Source of the DNA: Mycobacterium persicum
Lineage (GTDB): Bacteria > Actinomycetota > Actinomycetes > Mycobacteriales > Mycobacteriaceae
Direction: 5' to 3'
Length of the DNA stretch: 64,000 nt
Assembly: GCF_002086675.1 (NCBI RefSeq)
Contig: NZ_MVIF01000013.1
Location: forward strand, 24,019 to 88,018
Shown: positions 38,124 to 48,141 of the stretch, piece after piece
Position numbering within the stretch: the stretch's first letter is position 1
Layout: each line of letters opens with the position of its first letter
The notes under the pieces: generated by a model
Seen by the model: the letters and a program-made list of their open reading frames with translations, nothing else
What the model was told of the DNA's origin: nothing
Database searches by the model: none
Position numbers and translations under genes: made by a program

Positions 38124-39502
38124 CGGCTACCCCGCTCTTCGCCGGGTTCACCATGGACGTGCCGGTGACCGCGCAGTTCGGTCAACTCGAGCAAGTCGAT
38201 CCGGCGGCCGTCCATGTGCACCACCCTGGCGCGCCAGCACACCGATTCGTCGGGTAGATGGTCCAGGTCCAAGGCGGGAAGGTCGACCGACTCGCCGGCC
38301 ACCGGGATATGTCCGAGTTCTCGCAGCACCAAGCCCCCGATCGTCTCGTAGGGCCCCTCCGGTGCGCGGTAGCCGGTGGCTATCGCCACCTCGTCGATAC
38401 GAAGCAGACCCGATACCCGCCATCCAGTGCCGGCCGCGACCACATCGGGTGTCGCGTCGTCGTGTTCGTCGCGGACGTCGCCGACGATCTCTTCGATCAG
38501 GTCCTCCAGAGTGACCATGCCCGCAGTGCCGCCGTACTCGTCGACAACCATCACGGTCTGCAACGGATTGGCACGAATCTCGGCCATCACCGCATCGCCG
38601 TCCAGGGTCGACGGGACCACCGCAACCGGCTGGGCGACAGCGGTCAGCCGGGTGTGCGGCCGATCGGCCGACGCGACTTCGAACGCTTGCTTGACGTGCA
38701 CGATGCCGACCGTCTCGTCCAGGTCGCCGCGGACAACCGGGAATCGCGAGAAACCGGATGCCGCGACGGCCGCGACCATGTCGGCGATGGTGTCGTCGGT
38801 CTGCAGCGCCACGATCTTCGATCGCGGCGTCATCAGCTCCTCTGCCGTCAGGGCACCGAACTGCAGGGATCTGCGCATCAGCGATGCGGTCGCGTCGTCC
38901 AACGAGCCGCGGCGAGCCGAGGCACGCACGAGCGACACCAGCTCCTGCGGGGTGCGCGCTGAGCGCAGTTCTTCGGCCGGCTCGATCCCGAGTTGACGCA
39001 TGATCCAGTTCGCTGCTCCGTTGGTCAACCGGATCGCCGGCGTGAATACCGCCGAAAACAACCATTGGGGAAGCACGACGGCGCGTGCGGTGCGCAGCGG
39101 ACGCGCCACCGCCAGGTACTTGGGCACCAATTCGCCGAACACCATCGACAGCGATGTCACTATCACCAGCGCCAGAAACGTCGTGATTGCGTCGGACATC
39201 CGATCCGAGATTCCGATGGCGGTGAGTGCCGGGTACGGGAGCTCGCCCACCAGGGGTTCGGTCAGGTAACCGGTCGTCAGAGTGGTGATGGAGATGCCCA
39301 ATTGTGCGCCGGACAGTTGGAATGACAGCCGGCGATGCGCGCGCCGGATGAACCGGTCGCGGGTGCCGCCAGCGCGGGCGTTCGCATCGACGGTGCTGCG
39401 GTCCAGCGCGGTCAGCGAGAATTCGGCCGCTACGAACACCGCGGTGCCGAAGGTCAGCGCCAAGATGGCGACGATGCTGACGACGGTGCCGGCGAACATC
39501 AT
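38120..39502 (-). CDS. CNNM-domain membrane protein with CBS pair and CorC domain (Rv1842c counterpart)
   Basis: The protein has 460 residues. The CNNM membrane domain spans about 1-205 ([20 protein letters not shown], then [20 protein letters not shown]). The CBS pair at about 220-345 includes [20 protein letters not shown] and [22 protein letters not shown]-terminal CorC/HlyC transporter-associated domain covers about 360-445 ([20 protein letters not shown]). It is probably a divalent-cation exporter or its regulator. With mgtC and the M-box at the other end of the window, this is a second set of genes related to Mg2+ handling, though not adjacent. It is translationally coupled to the shorter paralog. 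Confidence 0.92.
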   Translation of the reverse strand: MMFAGTVVSIVAILALTFGTAVFVAAEFSLTALDRSTVDANARAGGTRDRFIRRAHRRLSFQLSGAQLGISITTLTTGYLTEPLVGELPYPALTAIGISDRMSDAITTFLALVIVTSLSMVFGELVPKYLAVARPLRTARAVVLPQWLFSAVFTPAIRLTNGAANWIMRQLGIEPAEELRSARTPQELVSLVRASARRGSLDDATASLMRRSLQFGALTAEELMTPRSKIVALQTDDTIADMVAAVAASGFSRFPVVRGDLDETVGIVHVKQAFEVASADRPHTRLTAVAQPVAVVPSTLDGDAVMAEIRANPLQTVMVVDEYGGTAGMVTLEDLIEEIVGDVRDEHDDATPDVVAAGTGWRVSGLLRIDEVAIATGYRAPEGPYETIGGLVLRELGHIPVAGESVDLPALDLDHLPDESVCWRARVVHMDGRRIDLLELTELRGHRHVHGEPGEERGSR

Positions 39503-39702
39503 GGGCGGCCTGGTGGTCGTGATGTCGCCGCAGCCCGCTCCGACGCCGGGCGTGGCCCGCCCCCGAAGCCTACGGCTTCGACGGGTGCCTGCGGCACGTC
39601 ATCCCTTTCGCTCGATCCCGCGGCGCTGCGTCGCGGGACTGAAGTCCATATCGTAGCGAAACCGTTCGGCACGAATCGGTGCCCGCCACCCGGTGACCGC
39701 AC

Positions 39703-41172
<1,470 letters not shown>

Positions 41173-42624
41173 CTAGGCCGGGACCTCGCTGCGGTCTGCG
41201 CCCCACAAAGTGTGGAACTTGCCCGGTCCGTCGATCCGCCCGTACGTGTGCGCGCCGAAAAAGTCGCGCTGGGCCTGGGTAAGGGCGGCAGGCAGCCGCT
41301 CGGTGCGCAGCGCATCATAGTAGGACAGGGCCGACGAGAACCCGGGCGTGGGAATACCCAGCTGGGCCGCGGTGGACACCACGCGCCGCCAACTGTCGAT
41401 AGCCGACTCAACGGCGCTGCGGAAATATGGCGCGACGAGCAGACTGGCCAGGTTGGGTTCGGCGTCGAAGGCTTCCTTGATGCGGTTGAGGAACTTCGCC
41501 CGGATGATGCAGCCGCCCCGCCAAATGGTGGCCAGGTCGCCGGGGGAGATCTGCCAGCCGTATTCGGCGCTGCCGGCCTGGATGTGGTTGAAGCCCTGCG
41601 CATAGGCCACGATTTTGGAGGCGTACAAGGCCCGTCGAACGTCCTCGGTGAAGGTGTCGGGATCGGCCGGCCGGTCACCGAGCCGCCCGGAGGCCAACCC
41701 GCGGGTCGCCGCACGCTGCTCCACGGATCCCGATAGCGCACGGGCGAACACCGCCTCGGCGATGCCGGTCACGGGCACCCCCAGGTCCAGGGCGGACTTG
41801 ACGGTCCAGCGTCCGGTGCCTTTCTGCTCGGCTTGGTCGAGGATCACATCGACGAGTGGCTTTCCGGTCTTGGCGTCGTTGTGTCGCAACACCTCGGCCG
41901 TGATCTCGACCAGATAGCTGTCCAGGTCGCCCTTGTTCCACTCGGTGAACACCTCGGCGATCCGCGGTGCGCTCAGCCCCAGCCCGTCGCGCAGCAGCTG
42001 GTATGCCTCGCCGATCAGCTGCATGTCGGAGTACTCGATGCCGTTGTGCACCATCTTGACGAAGTGCCCGGAGCCATCGGGGCCGATGTGGGTACAGCAC
42101 GGCACGCCGTCGACGTGCGCCGAGATCTCCTCGAGCAGCGGTCCCAGCGATTCATACGATTCCGCGGGCCCGCCGGGCATGATCGACGGCCCGTTCAGCG
42201 CGCCCTCTTCGCCGCCGGAGATCCCGGCGCCGACGAAGTGCAGTCCGCGCTCTCGCATCGCCCTTTCCCGGCGAATGGTGTCGGTGTAGAGCGCGTTTCC
42301 GCCGTCGATGATGATGTCGCCGGGCTCCATGGCGTCGGCGAGCGCGTTGATGACGGCGTCGGTCGGGTCACCGGCCTTAACCATGATCAGCACCCGGCGG
42401 GGCGTCTGCAGTGCGGCCAGAAACTCCGTAATCGTTTCACTGCGGACGAAGTTTCCCTCCGACCCGTGCTCTTTCAGCAGCGCATCGGTCTTGGCGACGG
42501 ACCGGTTGTGCAGCGCCACGGTGTAGCCGTGCCGGGCGAAGTTGCGGGCGATGTTCGAACCCATCACCGCCAGGCCGGTGACGCCGATCTGTGCGGTGGC
42601 GGTGCTCGATTCCGACGAACTCAT
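41173..42624 (-). CDS. gnd1: 6-phosphogluconate dehydrogenase, decarboxylating
   Basis: This 483-residue pentose-phosphate pathway enzyme turns 6-phosphogluconate into ribulose-5-phosphate, CO2 and NADPH. ATG 42624 has AAAGG six bases upstream and starts just before the Rossmann motif GVTGLAVMGSNIARNFARHG. The catalytic region has HFVKMVHNGIEYSDMQLIGE (Lys and Asn of the active site). The substrate loop is GAGISGGEEGALNGPSIMPG, and the C-terminal family segment KFLNRIKEAFDAEPNLASLL. Length matches the dimeric NADP-dependent class. It is followed by guaB1 after 33 bases. Confidence 0.97.
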   Translation of the reverse strand: MSSSESSTATAQIGVTGLAVMGSNIARNFARHGYTVALHNRSVAKTDALLKEHGSEGNFVRSETITEFLAALQTPRRVLIMVKAGDPTDAVINALADAMEPGDIIIDGGNALYTDTIRRERAMRERGLHFVGAGISGGEEGALNGPSIMPGGPAESYESLGPLLEEISAHVDGVPCCTHIGPDGSGHFVKMVHNGIEYSDMQLIGEAYQLLRDGLGLSAPRIAEVFTEWNKGDLDSYLVEITAEVLRHNDAKTGKPLVDVILDQAEQKGTGRWTVKSALDLGVPVTGIAEAVFARALSGSVEQRAATRGLASGRLGDRPADPDTFTEDVRRALYASKIVAYAQGFNHIQAGSAEYGWQISPGDLATIWRGGCIIRAKFLNRIKEAFDAEPNLASLLVAPYFRSAVESAIDSWRRVVSTAAQLGIPTPGFSSALSYYDALRTERLPAALTQAQRDFFGAHTYGRIDGPGKFHTLWGADRSEVPA

Positions 42625-42745
42625 GTGCTGCCTTTCGGTCGGGCCTGTCAGGTTTGGCGAATTCTTGCCGAAGCTGTCCGGCAAGGCTGGTCCGACACAC
42701 TGTGGCACAGTGGGGTCGCGGTCTTCCAAGGTGTTTGGGCCTGTG

Positions 42746-43696
42746 TCAGACGCCGAACAGCCGCTGCAGCTCGGTGAGCCACGGGACGGCCAGCGCGACC
42801 GTGGGCACCACCAGCACCGCGGCCGCGGCCAGATACGCGGTCACGGATAGCGCCCGGCTATTGCCGCGTCCGGCCAGCCGCCGCACCCGTACCACCGTGC
42901 TGGGGCCTCCGGCGGCCAGGGCGCCCGACGGCGCTGTGCAGGAGGCGCAGGCGACCAGTGCCCGGGCCAGCGCCGCGCGACCGGCGGCGCGCACCGCGGC
43001 GTCGTCGGCGAGCAGTTCAACCAGTAGCTGCACGGCACGCAGCGCATTAGCGCTGCGGACGAGCCGCGGAAATGCCGCGTGCACGGCGGTGAATGCTTCC
43101 AGGACCAGGTCGTGACGGGCACGCAGATGCGCCCGCTCGTGGGTGAGGATGGCGGCGACTTCCTTGTGGGTCAGCGCCGTCAGCGTTCCCTCGCTGACCA
43201 CTACCCGGCTACGGACGCCGGGCAGACAATAGGCAAGCGGTTGCGCCACGTTGAGCACGCGCAGATCCCGGGTTCGCGCGCAAGGCTCGGCCAGCGCGGC
43301 GCCGTGCCCTACTCCAACCAGATCGACCACCATACGGTGATGGGCCCGACGGCGCCGAGTGGCGATGGCCACCCGAACTATGGCAACCATTAGCCGGGCC
43401 CCGACCAGCACAGTCAGCGCGAAGACGGTGATATATGCCGCCCACAACGGCCAGCCGAGCCGGATTCGGGCGTCGAGGACACCGGCCGTAGGCCGCCCGT
43501 CAGCGCCGGGCATGAGCAGCCGGCTGGCGATGGCGATGCCCGCGCTGAACGCCGAGAGCGCCGCGGCCAGTGCTATCGCTTGCCAGAGGACCATCGCGGC
43601 CCGCGGGGCGCGCAGCGGCCACGTCGCTCGTGCCAACAAGGCTGGTGTCGGGCCAGCCAGCAGCACCGCGAGGATGGTGAAGGCCAGCGCGGACAC
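42746..43696 (-). CDS. blaR: BlaR1/M56-family membrane metallopeptidase (Rv1845c counterpart)
   Basis: A 316-residue membrane zinc protease, the same length as M. tuberculosis Rv1845c. The zinc site is HERAH in ILTHERAHLRARHDLV (about residue 190-194), with a downstream Glu in the LVELLADDAA helix. There are about four membrane helices (residues 5-22, 38-58, 85-110 and 285-305). Unlike staphylococcal BlaR1 there is no extracellular penicillin-binding sensor domain, so the inducing signal must be perceived differently. It is expected to cleave the repressor BlaI encoded just upstream (14-base gap). Confidence 0.93.
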   Translation of the reverse strand: MSALAFTILAVLLAGPTPALLARATWPLRAPRAAMVLWQAIALAAALSAFSAGIAIASRLLMPGADGRPTAGVLDARIRLGWPLWAAYITVFALTVLVGARLMVAIVRVAIATRRRRAHHRMVVDLVGVGHGAALAEPCARTRDLRVLNVAQPLAYCLPGVRSRVVVSEGTLTALTHKEVAAILTHERAHLRARHDLVLEAFTAVHAAFPRLVRSANALRAVQLLVELLADDAAVRAAGRAALARALVACASCTAPSGALAAGGPSTVVRVRRLAGRGNSRALSVTAYLAAAAVLVVPTVALAVPWLTELQRLFGV

Positions 43697-43710
43697 GCTG
43701 CTAGTCTCTC

Positions 43711-44127
43711 TCAGTCCTCCGCCGGAGCGCCAGCAGATGGGGGAATGCGGTGTGCCGCTTCCAATTCGGCAAGGGCGCGACGAAGTGCGTCGGCCTCGTC
43801 GGCACCGACACGCTCGACGAAGTGAACTAGTGCGGCGTGTCTGCTGCCGGAGTCCTCGGCCTGGGCCAGCGCGTCGACCATCAGACCGGCAACCAACTCG
43901 TCGCGGCCGTGCACAGGTGCGTAGCGGTGCGCCCGATCGTCGCGGATCTGTGAGACCAGATTCTTTTTCGCTAACCGTTGCAGCACGGTCATGACGGTGG
44001 TGTAGGCAAGGTCACGTCGCGCCGACAACGCTGCGTGGACCTGGCGGACGGTCTGGGGTTCCGGCGTGGACCACAGGTGGTCCATCACTGCACGTTCCAG
44101 ATCCCCCAACCGCGTCAGCTTGGCCAT
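43711..44127 (-). CDS. blaI: BlaI/MecI-family transcriptional repressor (Rv1846c counterpart)
   Basis: A 138-residue winged-helix repressor, the exact length of M. tuberculosis BlaI. ATG 44127 is chosen because GGGAGAG precedes it and the domain begins at AKLTRLGDLERAVMDHLWST; the frame extends 10 codons further. The recognition part is QTVRQVHAALSARRDLAYTT followed by VMTVLQRLAKKNLVSQI. In M. tuberculosis BlaI represses itself and blaR, the beta-lactamase blaC and an ATP synthase-related region, and is released on beta-lactam exposure. A dyad at 44171-44187 lies 44 bases upstream. It shares the promoter region with the divergent thioesterase gene. Confidence 0.95.
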   Translation of the reverse strand: MAKLTRLGDLERAVMDHLWSTPEPQTVRQVHAALSARRDLAYTTVMTVLQRLAKKNLVSQIRDDRAHRYAPVHGRDELVAGLMVDALAQAEDSGSRHAALVHFVERVGADEADALRRALAELEAAHRIPPSAGAPAED

Positions 44128-44170
44128 AGTTCGTTCTCTCCCTGAGCGTTGCACCAAGCGTACTCCGGTT

Positions 44171-44187
44171 TACTACCGACTGTCGTA
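44171..44187. promoter_or_regulatory. Candidate BlaI operator
   Basis: TACTAC (44171-44176) and GTCGTA (44182-44187) form a dyad with one mismatched base pair and a 5-base spacer, 44 bases upstream of blaI. BlaI/MecI operators are TAC-rich dyads of this kind. The site would allow autoregulation of blaI-blaR. Confidence 0.6.
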
Positions 44188-44230
44188 TCCAAGCGGTCCT
44201 GATTCATCTGTCAGCGCCGGCTCCGAGTTC

Positions 44231-44260
44231 GGCACCCTCCGACACCCTCCGACACCCTTA
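44231..44260. repeat. 10-bp tandem repeat, three copies
   Basis: GGCACCCTCC, GACACCCTCC and GACACCCTTA follow each other directly at 44231-44260 in the divergent blaI/thioesterase promoter region. It lies between the BlaI dyad and the candidate IdeR box and sets their spacing. Confidence 0.8.
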
Positions 44261-44290
44261 GGCAATTCGGCACATTCGATGCTTGCAGAA

Positions 44291-44309
44291 TTAGGGCAGC
44301 CTTGCCTAT
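44291..44309. promoter_or_regulatory. Candidate IdeR iron box
   Basis: TTAGGGCAGCCTTGCCTAT agrees at 13 of 19 positions with the IdeR consensus TTAGGTTAGGCTAACCTAA. A second partial half-site (CCTATCCTAAG) overlaps its end. From memory, Rv1846c and Rv1847 were reported among IdeR/iron-responsive genes of M. tuberculosis, which supports the reading. It sits 179 bases upstream of the thioesterase start. Confidence 0.6.
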
Positions 44310-44382
44310 CCTAAGGGTGGTCGAGCAATACATGACCGTGCCGGAGTCCTGAGGGCTGCAGTGCCCCCCGGTCTACTCGATC

Positions 44383-44414
44383 GGCGAGCCCCGTGCTGGT
44401 GCACGGGGCTCGCC
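44383..44414 (+). terminator. Very stable 14-bp hairpin in the thioesterase leader
   Basis: Bases 44383-44396 pair perfectly with 44401-44414 around the loop TGGT; the stem core is GAGCCCCGTGC. It lies 73 bases upstream of the thioesterase start and downstream of the candidate IdeR box. GTTGTTCG follows, so the T-run is weak. It may be an attenuator or a mycobacterial terminator without a T-tract. No coding frame covers it. Confidence 0.6.
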
Positions 44415-44487
44415 CGTTGTTCGCCCCGAGGTGTTCCATGGCGCCGGCAGACCTGCGGGAACCCGCCGATACCGATGGTGTAGACAC

Positions 44488-44928
44488 ATGAACGTGCCAT
44501 CTGACCCCGACCCGGACACAGGTGTCAGCCCGCCGACGTTCACCGCGCCGTTCGACAATCAACTGGGTCTGCAATTCACCGAACTCAGCCCGGACGGCGC
44601 ACGCGCGCAGCTGAAGGTCAGACCCGAGCTGTTGCAGCCGATGGGCCTCGTGCACGGCGGTGTGTACTGCTCGATGATCGAGAGCATGGCCAGCGTGGCG
44701 GCGTTCACCTGGCTCAGTACCCGCGGCGGTGGGGGCGTGGTCGGCGTCAACAACAACACCGATTTTCTGCATGCCATCACGTCGGGCATGGTGTACGGCA
44801 CCGCCGAACCATTGCATCGCGGCCGGCGTCAACAGCTGTGGTTGGTCGTCATCACCGACGAGACCGATCGGGTGGTGGCCCGGGGTCAGGTGCGGCTGCA
44901 AAATCTGGAGCCGTCGCCAGACTCCTGA
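44488..44928 (+). CDS. PaaI-type hotdog-fold thioesterase (Rv1847 counterpart)
   Basis: A 146-residue protein; M. tuberculosis Rv1847 has 140. ATG 44488 is chosen because the upstream extension shows no similarity, although no strong ribosome-binding site is visible. The hotdog fold is shown by QLGLQFTELSPDGARAQLKV, the active-site helix PMGLVHGGVYCSMIESMAS (HGG motif plus Glu) and VVGVNNNTDFLHAI. It should hydrolyse an aromatic or acyl-CoA thioester in the cytosol. The leader carries the candidate IdeR box and a strong hairpin, so iron may influence expression; a link to siderophore or menaquinone-type chemistry is possible but unproven. Confidence 0.9.
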   Translation: MNVPSDPDPDTGVSPPTFTAPFDNQLGLQFTELSPDGARAQLKVRPELLQPMGLVHGGVYCSMIESMASVAAFTWLSTRGGGGVVGVNNNTDFLHAITSGMVYGTAEPLHRGRRQQLWLVVITDETDRVVARGQVRLQNLEPSPDS

Positions 44929-44940
44929 ACCCAGCGTCGC

Positions 44941-44971
44941 CGCGGTGTCGACGGGTCGACGCGACACCGCG
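44941..44971. terminator. Bidirectional hairpin between converging genes
   Basis: CGCGGTGTCG (44941-44950) pairs with CGACACCGCG (44962-44971), a perfect 10-bp stem with an 11-base loop. It lies 12 bases after the thioesterase stop and 21 bases after the end of the converging permease gene, so it can terminate both transcripts. Confidence 0.7.
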
Positions 44972-44992
44972 CGAGGTCCGGCGTTTCACCTT

Positions 44993-46654
44993 TTAGTGAT
45001 GTTTCACCGCCGGCCTTGCCGGCCTCGCTGTGACTGCCCGATCGATCTCGCGGTGCCGCGGAATCGCGTCAGCGTGCGGGGCGTCGCTGTTGGCGTAGGC
45101 CCGGCTGCAGATCATGTACAGGATGCCGAGGCTGACGATGACCCCCGACATCAGCAGTACGACGTAGTTGTCGTACCAGGGCGCCTCGGGCGTCCGCGGC
45201 CAGCAGACGTTGGTGATCGCCGCGACGCCGTAGGCCAGGGCGCCGATGTTGACGGCCATTCCCCAGCGGCCCAGCCGGTACTTGCCGGACGGCGCCCAGC
45301 CCTTCAGTCTGGCGCGCAGGGCCGCCAGCACGACCATCTGGAACCCGAGGTAGACCCCGACGGTGCCGAAGCTGATGAGCTTGTTGAGCGGGTGTTCGGA
45401 GACGATTGAGCCGATGATCAGCGATGCCGGGATGATGACGGCGGCCAGCAGGGCGTACGGCGGCACGTGTCGTTTGTGATCGAACCGTGCCAACAGCCGC
45501 GAGCCGACGATCATGCCGTCGCGGCCATAGGAATAGATGAGGCGGCTGGCAGCGGCCTGCAGGCTCAGTGCGCACGATACGAATGAGATCAACACGATGC
45601 CGAGCACGATCCGGGAGCCGATATCGCCGAAGGCACTGGCGAGAACGGTCGAGATCGGATTGGTGTCCTCGCCGCGGATCACCGCGCCGAAGTCGGTGAC
45701 CGACAGGATCAGGCTCAGGCACACGAACGTTGACGCGGCCCCGCCGATGTAGATGGTGCGCCGCATCGCCTTGGGGATCTGTACTCCGGGATTGCGAACC
45801 TCCTCGGCAACGTCTCCGCACGCCTCGAACCCAAAGAACTGGTAGAGACCGATCAGGCCGGCAGCCAGGAACGCATACAGGAAACTGTGATTGCCTTCGG
45901 CACCGAAACTGTGAAAGAGCACGCCGAGCCCGTGGTGGCGGTGCATGACCAGCAGCCAGACGCCGACGACCAGGGCGCCGATCAGCTCGGCGGAGAAGCC
46001 GAAGATGGCGAAGTAACCCAGAATTTTGGTCCCGGTCAGGTTGATCAGTGTCGCCACCGCCAACACGGCCAGTCCGCAATAGATCTTGGCCTCAACGGTG
46101 GGTGCGAAGCCGAACATCGCCGCCACATACGGGCCGGCGCCGAAAGCCGCATCCGCGATCAGCGCCAACAGGCAGAACATGTAGATCCAGCCGGTCATCC
46201 ATGCCCATTTGCGACCCCACAACCGTCGCGCCCAGGGGTAGACGCCACCGGCCACCGGGAATTGCGCCACCACTTCGCTGAACACCAGCGCGACCAGCAT
46301 CTGCCCGGCGCCGACGATCAGCAGACTCCAGATCATCGGCGGACCGGCGGTGGCCAACGCGAACGCGAACACCGTATAGATGCCGACCACGGGCGACAGG
46401 TAGGTGAAGCCGAGCGAGAAATTGGCCCACGGGCTCATGTCTCGGCGGAACTCCGACTGGAACCCCAGCGCCTTGAGCTGGGCAAGGTCCTCGTCGTCTT
46501 CCGGAATATTGCCGGATGTCGTGGCGGTGTTATCCGCATGGACCTTCTGGTGGTCCGCGCCATTGTGCGCGGCATGAGTGACTCGGCCGGTTACGTCGAG
46601 CGCCACATCGGTGTCCAAACTTCGCCCCCCAGCCAGTGGCTTCGTGAAAAACAT
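44993..46654 (-). CDS. APC-superfamily amino acid/polyamine permease
   Basis: A 553-residue transporter with about 12 membrane helices between residues 75 and 525. ATG 46654 has GGGGAG nine bases upstream; GTG 46660 is also possible. Helix 1 carries SLGFTYLSPVVGIYTVFAFA, where the unwound Gly-containing region binds substrate amine and carboxyl groups. VAQFPVAGGVYPWARRLWG and FGFEACGDVAEEVRNPGVQI PKAMRRTI are family signatures. The N-terminal 70 residues are soluble and His-rich. It is not at this place in M. tuberculosis. On the same strand upstream are two PPE genes and a ureohydrolase, and beyond them the urease operon, so a guanidino or amine substrate is a reasonable inference. Confidence 0.9.
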   Translation of the reverse strand: MFFTKPLAGGRSLDTDVALDVTGRVTHAAHNGADHQKVHADNTATTSGNIPEDDEDLAQLKALGFQSEFRRDMSPWANFSLGFTYLSPVVGIYTVFAFALATAGPPMIWSLLIVGAGQMLVALVFSEVVAQFPVAGGVYPWARRLWGRKWAWMTGWIYMFCLLALIADAAFGAGPYVAAMFGFAPTVEAKIYCGLAVLAVATLINLTGTKILGYFAIFGFSAELIGALVVGVWLLVMHRHHGLGVLFHSFGAEGNHSFLYAFLAAGLIGLYQFFGFEACGDVAEEVRNPGVQIPKAMRRTIYIGGAASTFVCLSLILSVTDFGAVIRGEDTNPISTVLASAFGDIGSRIVLGIVLISFVSCALSLQAAASRLIYSYGRDGMIVGSRLLARFDHKRHVPPYALLAAVIIPASLIIGSIVSEHPLNKLISFGTVGVYLGFQMVVLAALRARLKGWAPSGKYRLGRWGMAVNIGALAYGVAAITNVCWPRTPEAPWYDNYVVLLMSGVIVSLGILYMICSRAYANSDAPHADAIPRHREIDRAVTARPARPAVKHH

Positions 46655-46740
46655 CTGCACGGACTCCCCATCATCGATATGCCAAATCGGTTGTGCTGCT
46701 GCGTCCTTGCCGCTCGAATCGCGACAAGCGACAGGCTGTG

Positions 46741-48141
46741 CTACTTGTCCCTCGCCTCCTTGATCAATGTCGCGGCCGTGCGCTTGAGTACGTCGCGCTG
46801 CCGAGAGACGTCGGCGAGTGCTTTGCGCAGCTGGTTGAGCTCATCGGGGTCGCTGACCGCGGCGTCCTCGTCGGCCTTGGTGCTCGCCGTGACCCACCGG
46901 GCCGCGGGATCCTCACGCATCCCCGGCTCGCCGGCAAGGGCCGGGATCACCGGTTGACGTGAGCCGGCTCGAGGCCGCGTCTGGTCGCCCCGTGGCGCGT
47001 TGACCACGCTGGCCACCGGGCCCATCGGGGGCATGCCGTAGAAGCCGCCGGGCGCGGCGACCTGCGGCAGTCCGTCGAGGGCGGCGGTCGGCAACGCGCT
47101 CGCGGTGAGCCGGATCGCCGGGGACCCGGCCCATGACTGCGGGACCGACAGCTTGCCGACCGACATCGCCTGGCCCAGGCCGGCCGACGCCCCGGCGCTC
47201 GCCCCCGAGCCATGCGAATCAACCAGCGTGGAACCCAGCCCGCCCGCCAGTCCGTCCCCGGCCAGCGGAGAAACGTCCGACGCCGTGGTCGCGGTCAGCG
47301 AATCGATCAATGGATTCCAGGCCACGGCGATCGCCGGTGCAAGGGTCAGGCAAAGCCCGGAGGCGTCGAAGTTCAGTCCCTCGGAAAGGATCTGATAACC
47401 GACAGTCGATCCGCTCAGGGAGTTGAACGTCTGGATCGGATAACTGTTGAAGAAGTCCAGCAACAGATTCGATCCGGGAAACGTCCCCGCCGACAGAGTT
47501 TGCAGCATGTCGGGCACGCTCGACAACCCCGACTGGGTGCCGGCGCCGGTCCCGGCGGCGGCTGCCTGGCTGACCGCGGTGGACTGAGCCGCGGTCCCGG
47601 CCGGGTTCGTGTCCTGCTTGGGTGCGGTGAACGGCGTCAACCTGGTTGCCACCGCCGACGCGCCGGCATAGCCGTACATCGCCGCGGCATCCTGGGCCCA
47701 CATCTCTGAGTACTGCGCCTCGGTGGCCGCGATCGCCGGCGCATTCTGTCCCAGAACATTGGTGGCCACGAGCGACGCCAACAACGCCCGGTTGACCTCG
47801 ATCGCCGGCGGGGGCACCGTGGCCGCAACTGCCGCCTCGTAGGCCGCCACCGCGGATCCCAGCTGGCTCGCGGTCTGCAGCGCCCGGGCGGCGGTGGTGG
47901 TCAGCCAGAGCACATATGGGGCCACCGCCGCGGCCATCGCACCCGATGACGGACCCAGCCACGGCCCGCCGGTCAGCTCTGCGACCACCGTCCGATACAA
48001 GCTCACCGCCGTCCCCAACTCTGCCGCCAACGCCTGCCACGTTCCGGCGGCCGTCACCAGTGACATCGCACCCGGGCCCGCATACATCCGGGCAGAATTG
48101 ATCTCCGGCGGCAGTCCGCCAAAATCCATGAGGCTGATCAC
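46741..48141 (-). CDS. PPE family protein, SVP subgroup, with C-terminal coiled coil (second of pair)
   Basis: The protein has 466 residues. GTG 48141 overlaps the stop of the upstream PPE gene (GTGA) and has AAGGAGG seven bases upstream, inside that gene, so translation is coupled; ATG 48129 (MDFGGLPPEINSARMY) is an alternative. The PPE domain covers about 5-180, with GPWLGPSSG and QDAAAMYGYAG. The SVP motif is VGKLSVPQSWAGSPAIRL (about 340), followed by VVNAPRGDQTRPR, which is shared with its partner. The last 35 residues (DELNQLRKALADVSRQRDVL) form a charged coiled coil, unusual for PPE proteins. No PE gene is adjacent. It is 80 bases upstream of the permease and probably co-transcribed with it. 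Confidence 0.9.
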   Translation of the reverse strand: MISLMDFGGLPPEINSARMYAGPGAMSLVTAAGTWQALAAELGTAVSLYRTVVAELTGGPWLGPSSGAMAAAVAPYVLWLTTTAARALQTASQLGSAVAAYEAAVAATVPPPAIEVNRALLASLVATNVLGQNAPAIAATEAQYSEMWAQDAAAMYGYAGASAVATRLTPFTAPKQDTNPAGTAAQSTAVSQAAAAGTGAGTQSGLSSVPDMLQTLSAGTFPGSNLLLDFFNSYPIQTFNSLSGSTVGYQILSEGLNFDASGLCLTLAPAIAVAWNPLIDSLTATTASDVSPLAGDGLAGGLGSTLVDSHGSGASAGASAGLGQAMSVGKLSVPQSWAGSPAIRLTASALPTAALDGLPQVAAPGGFYGMPPMGPVASVVNAPRGDQTRPRAGSRQPVIPALAGEPGMREDPAARWVTASTKADEDAAVSDPDELNQLRKALADVSRQRDVLKRTAATLIKEARDK

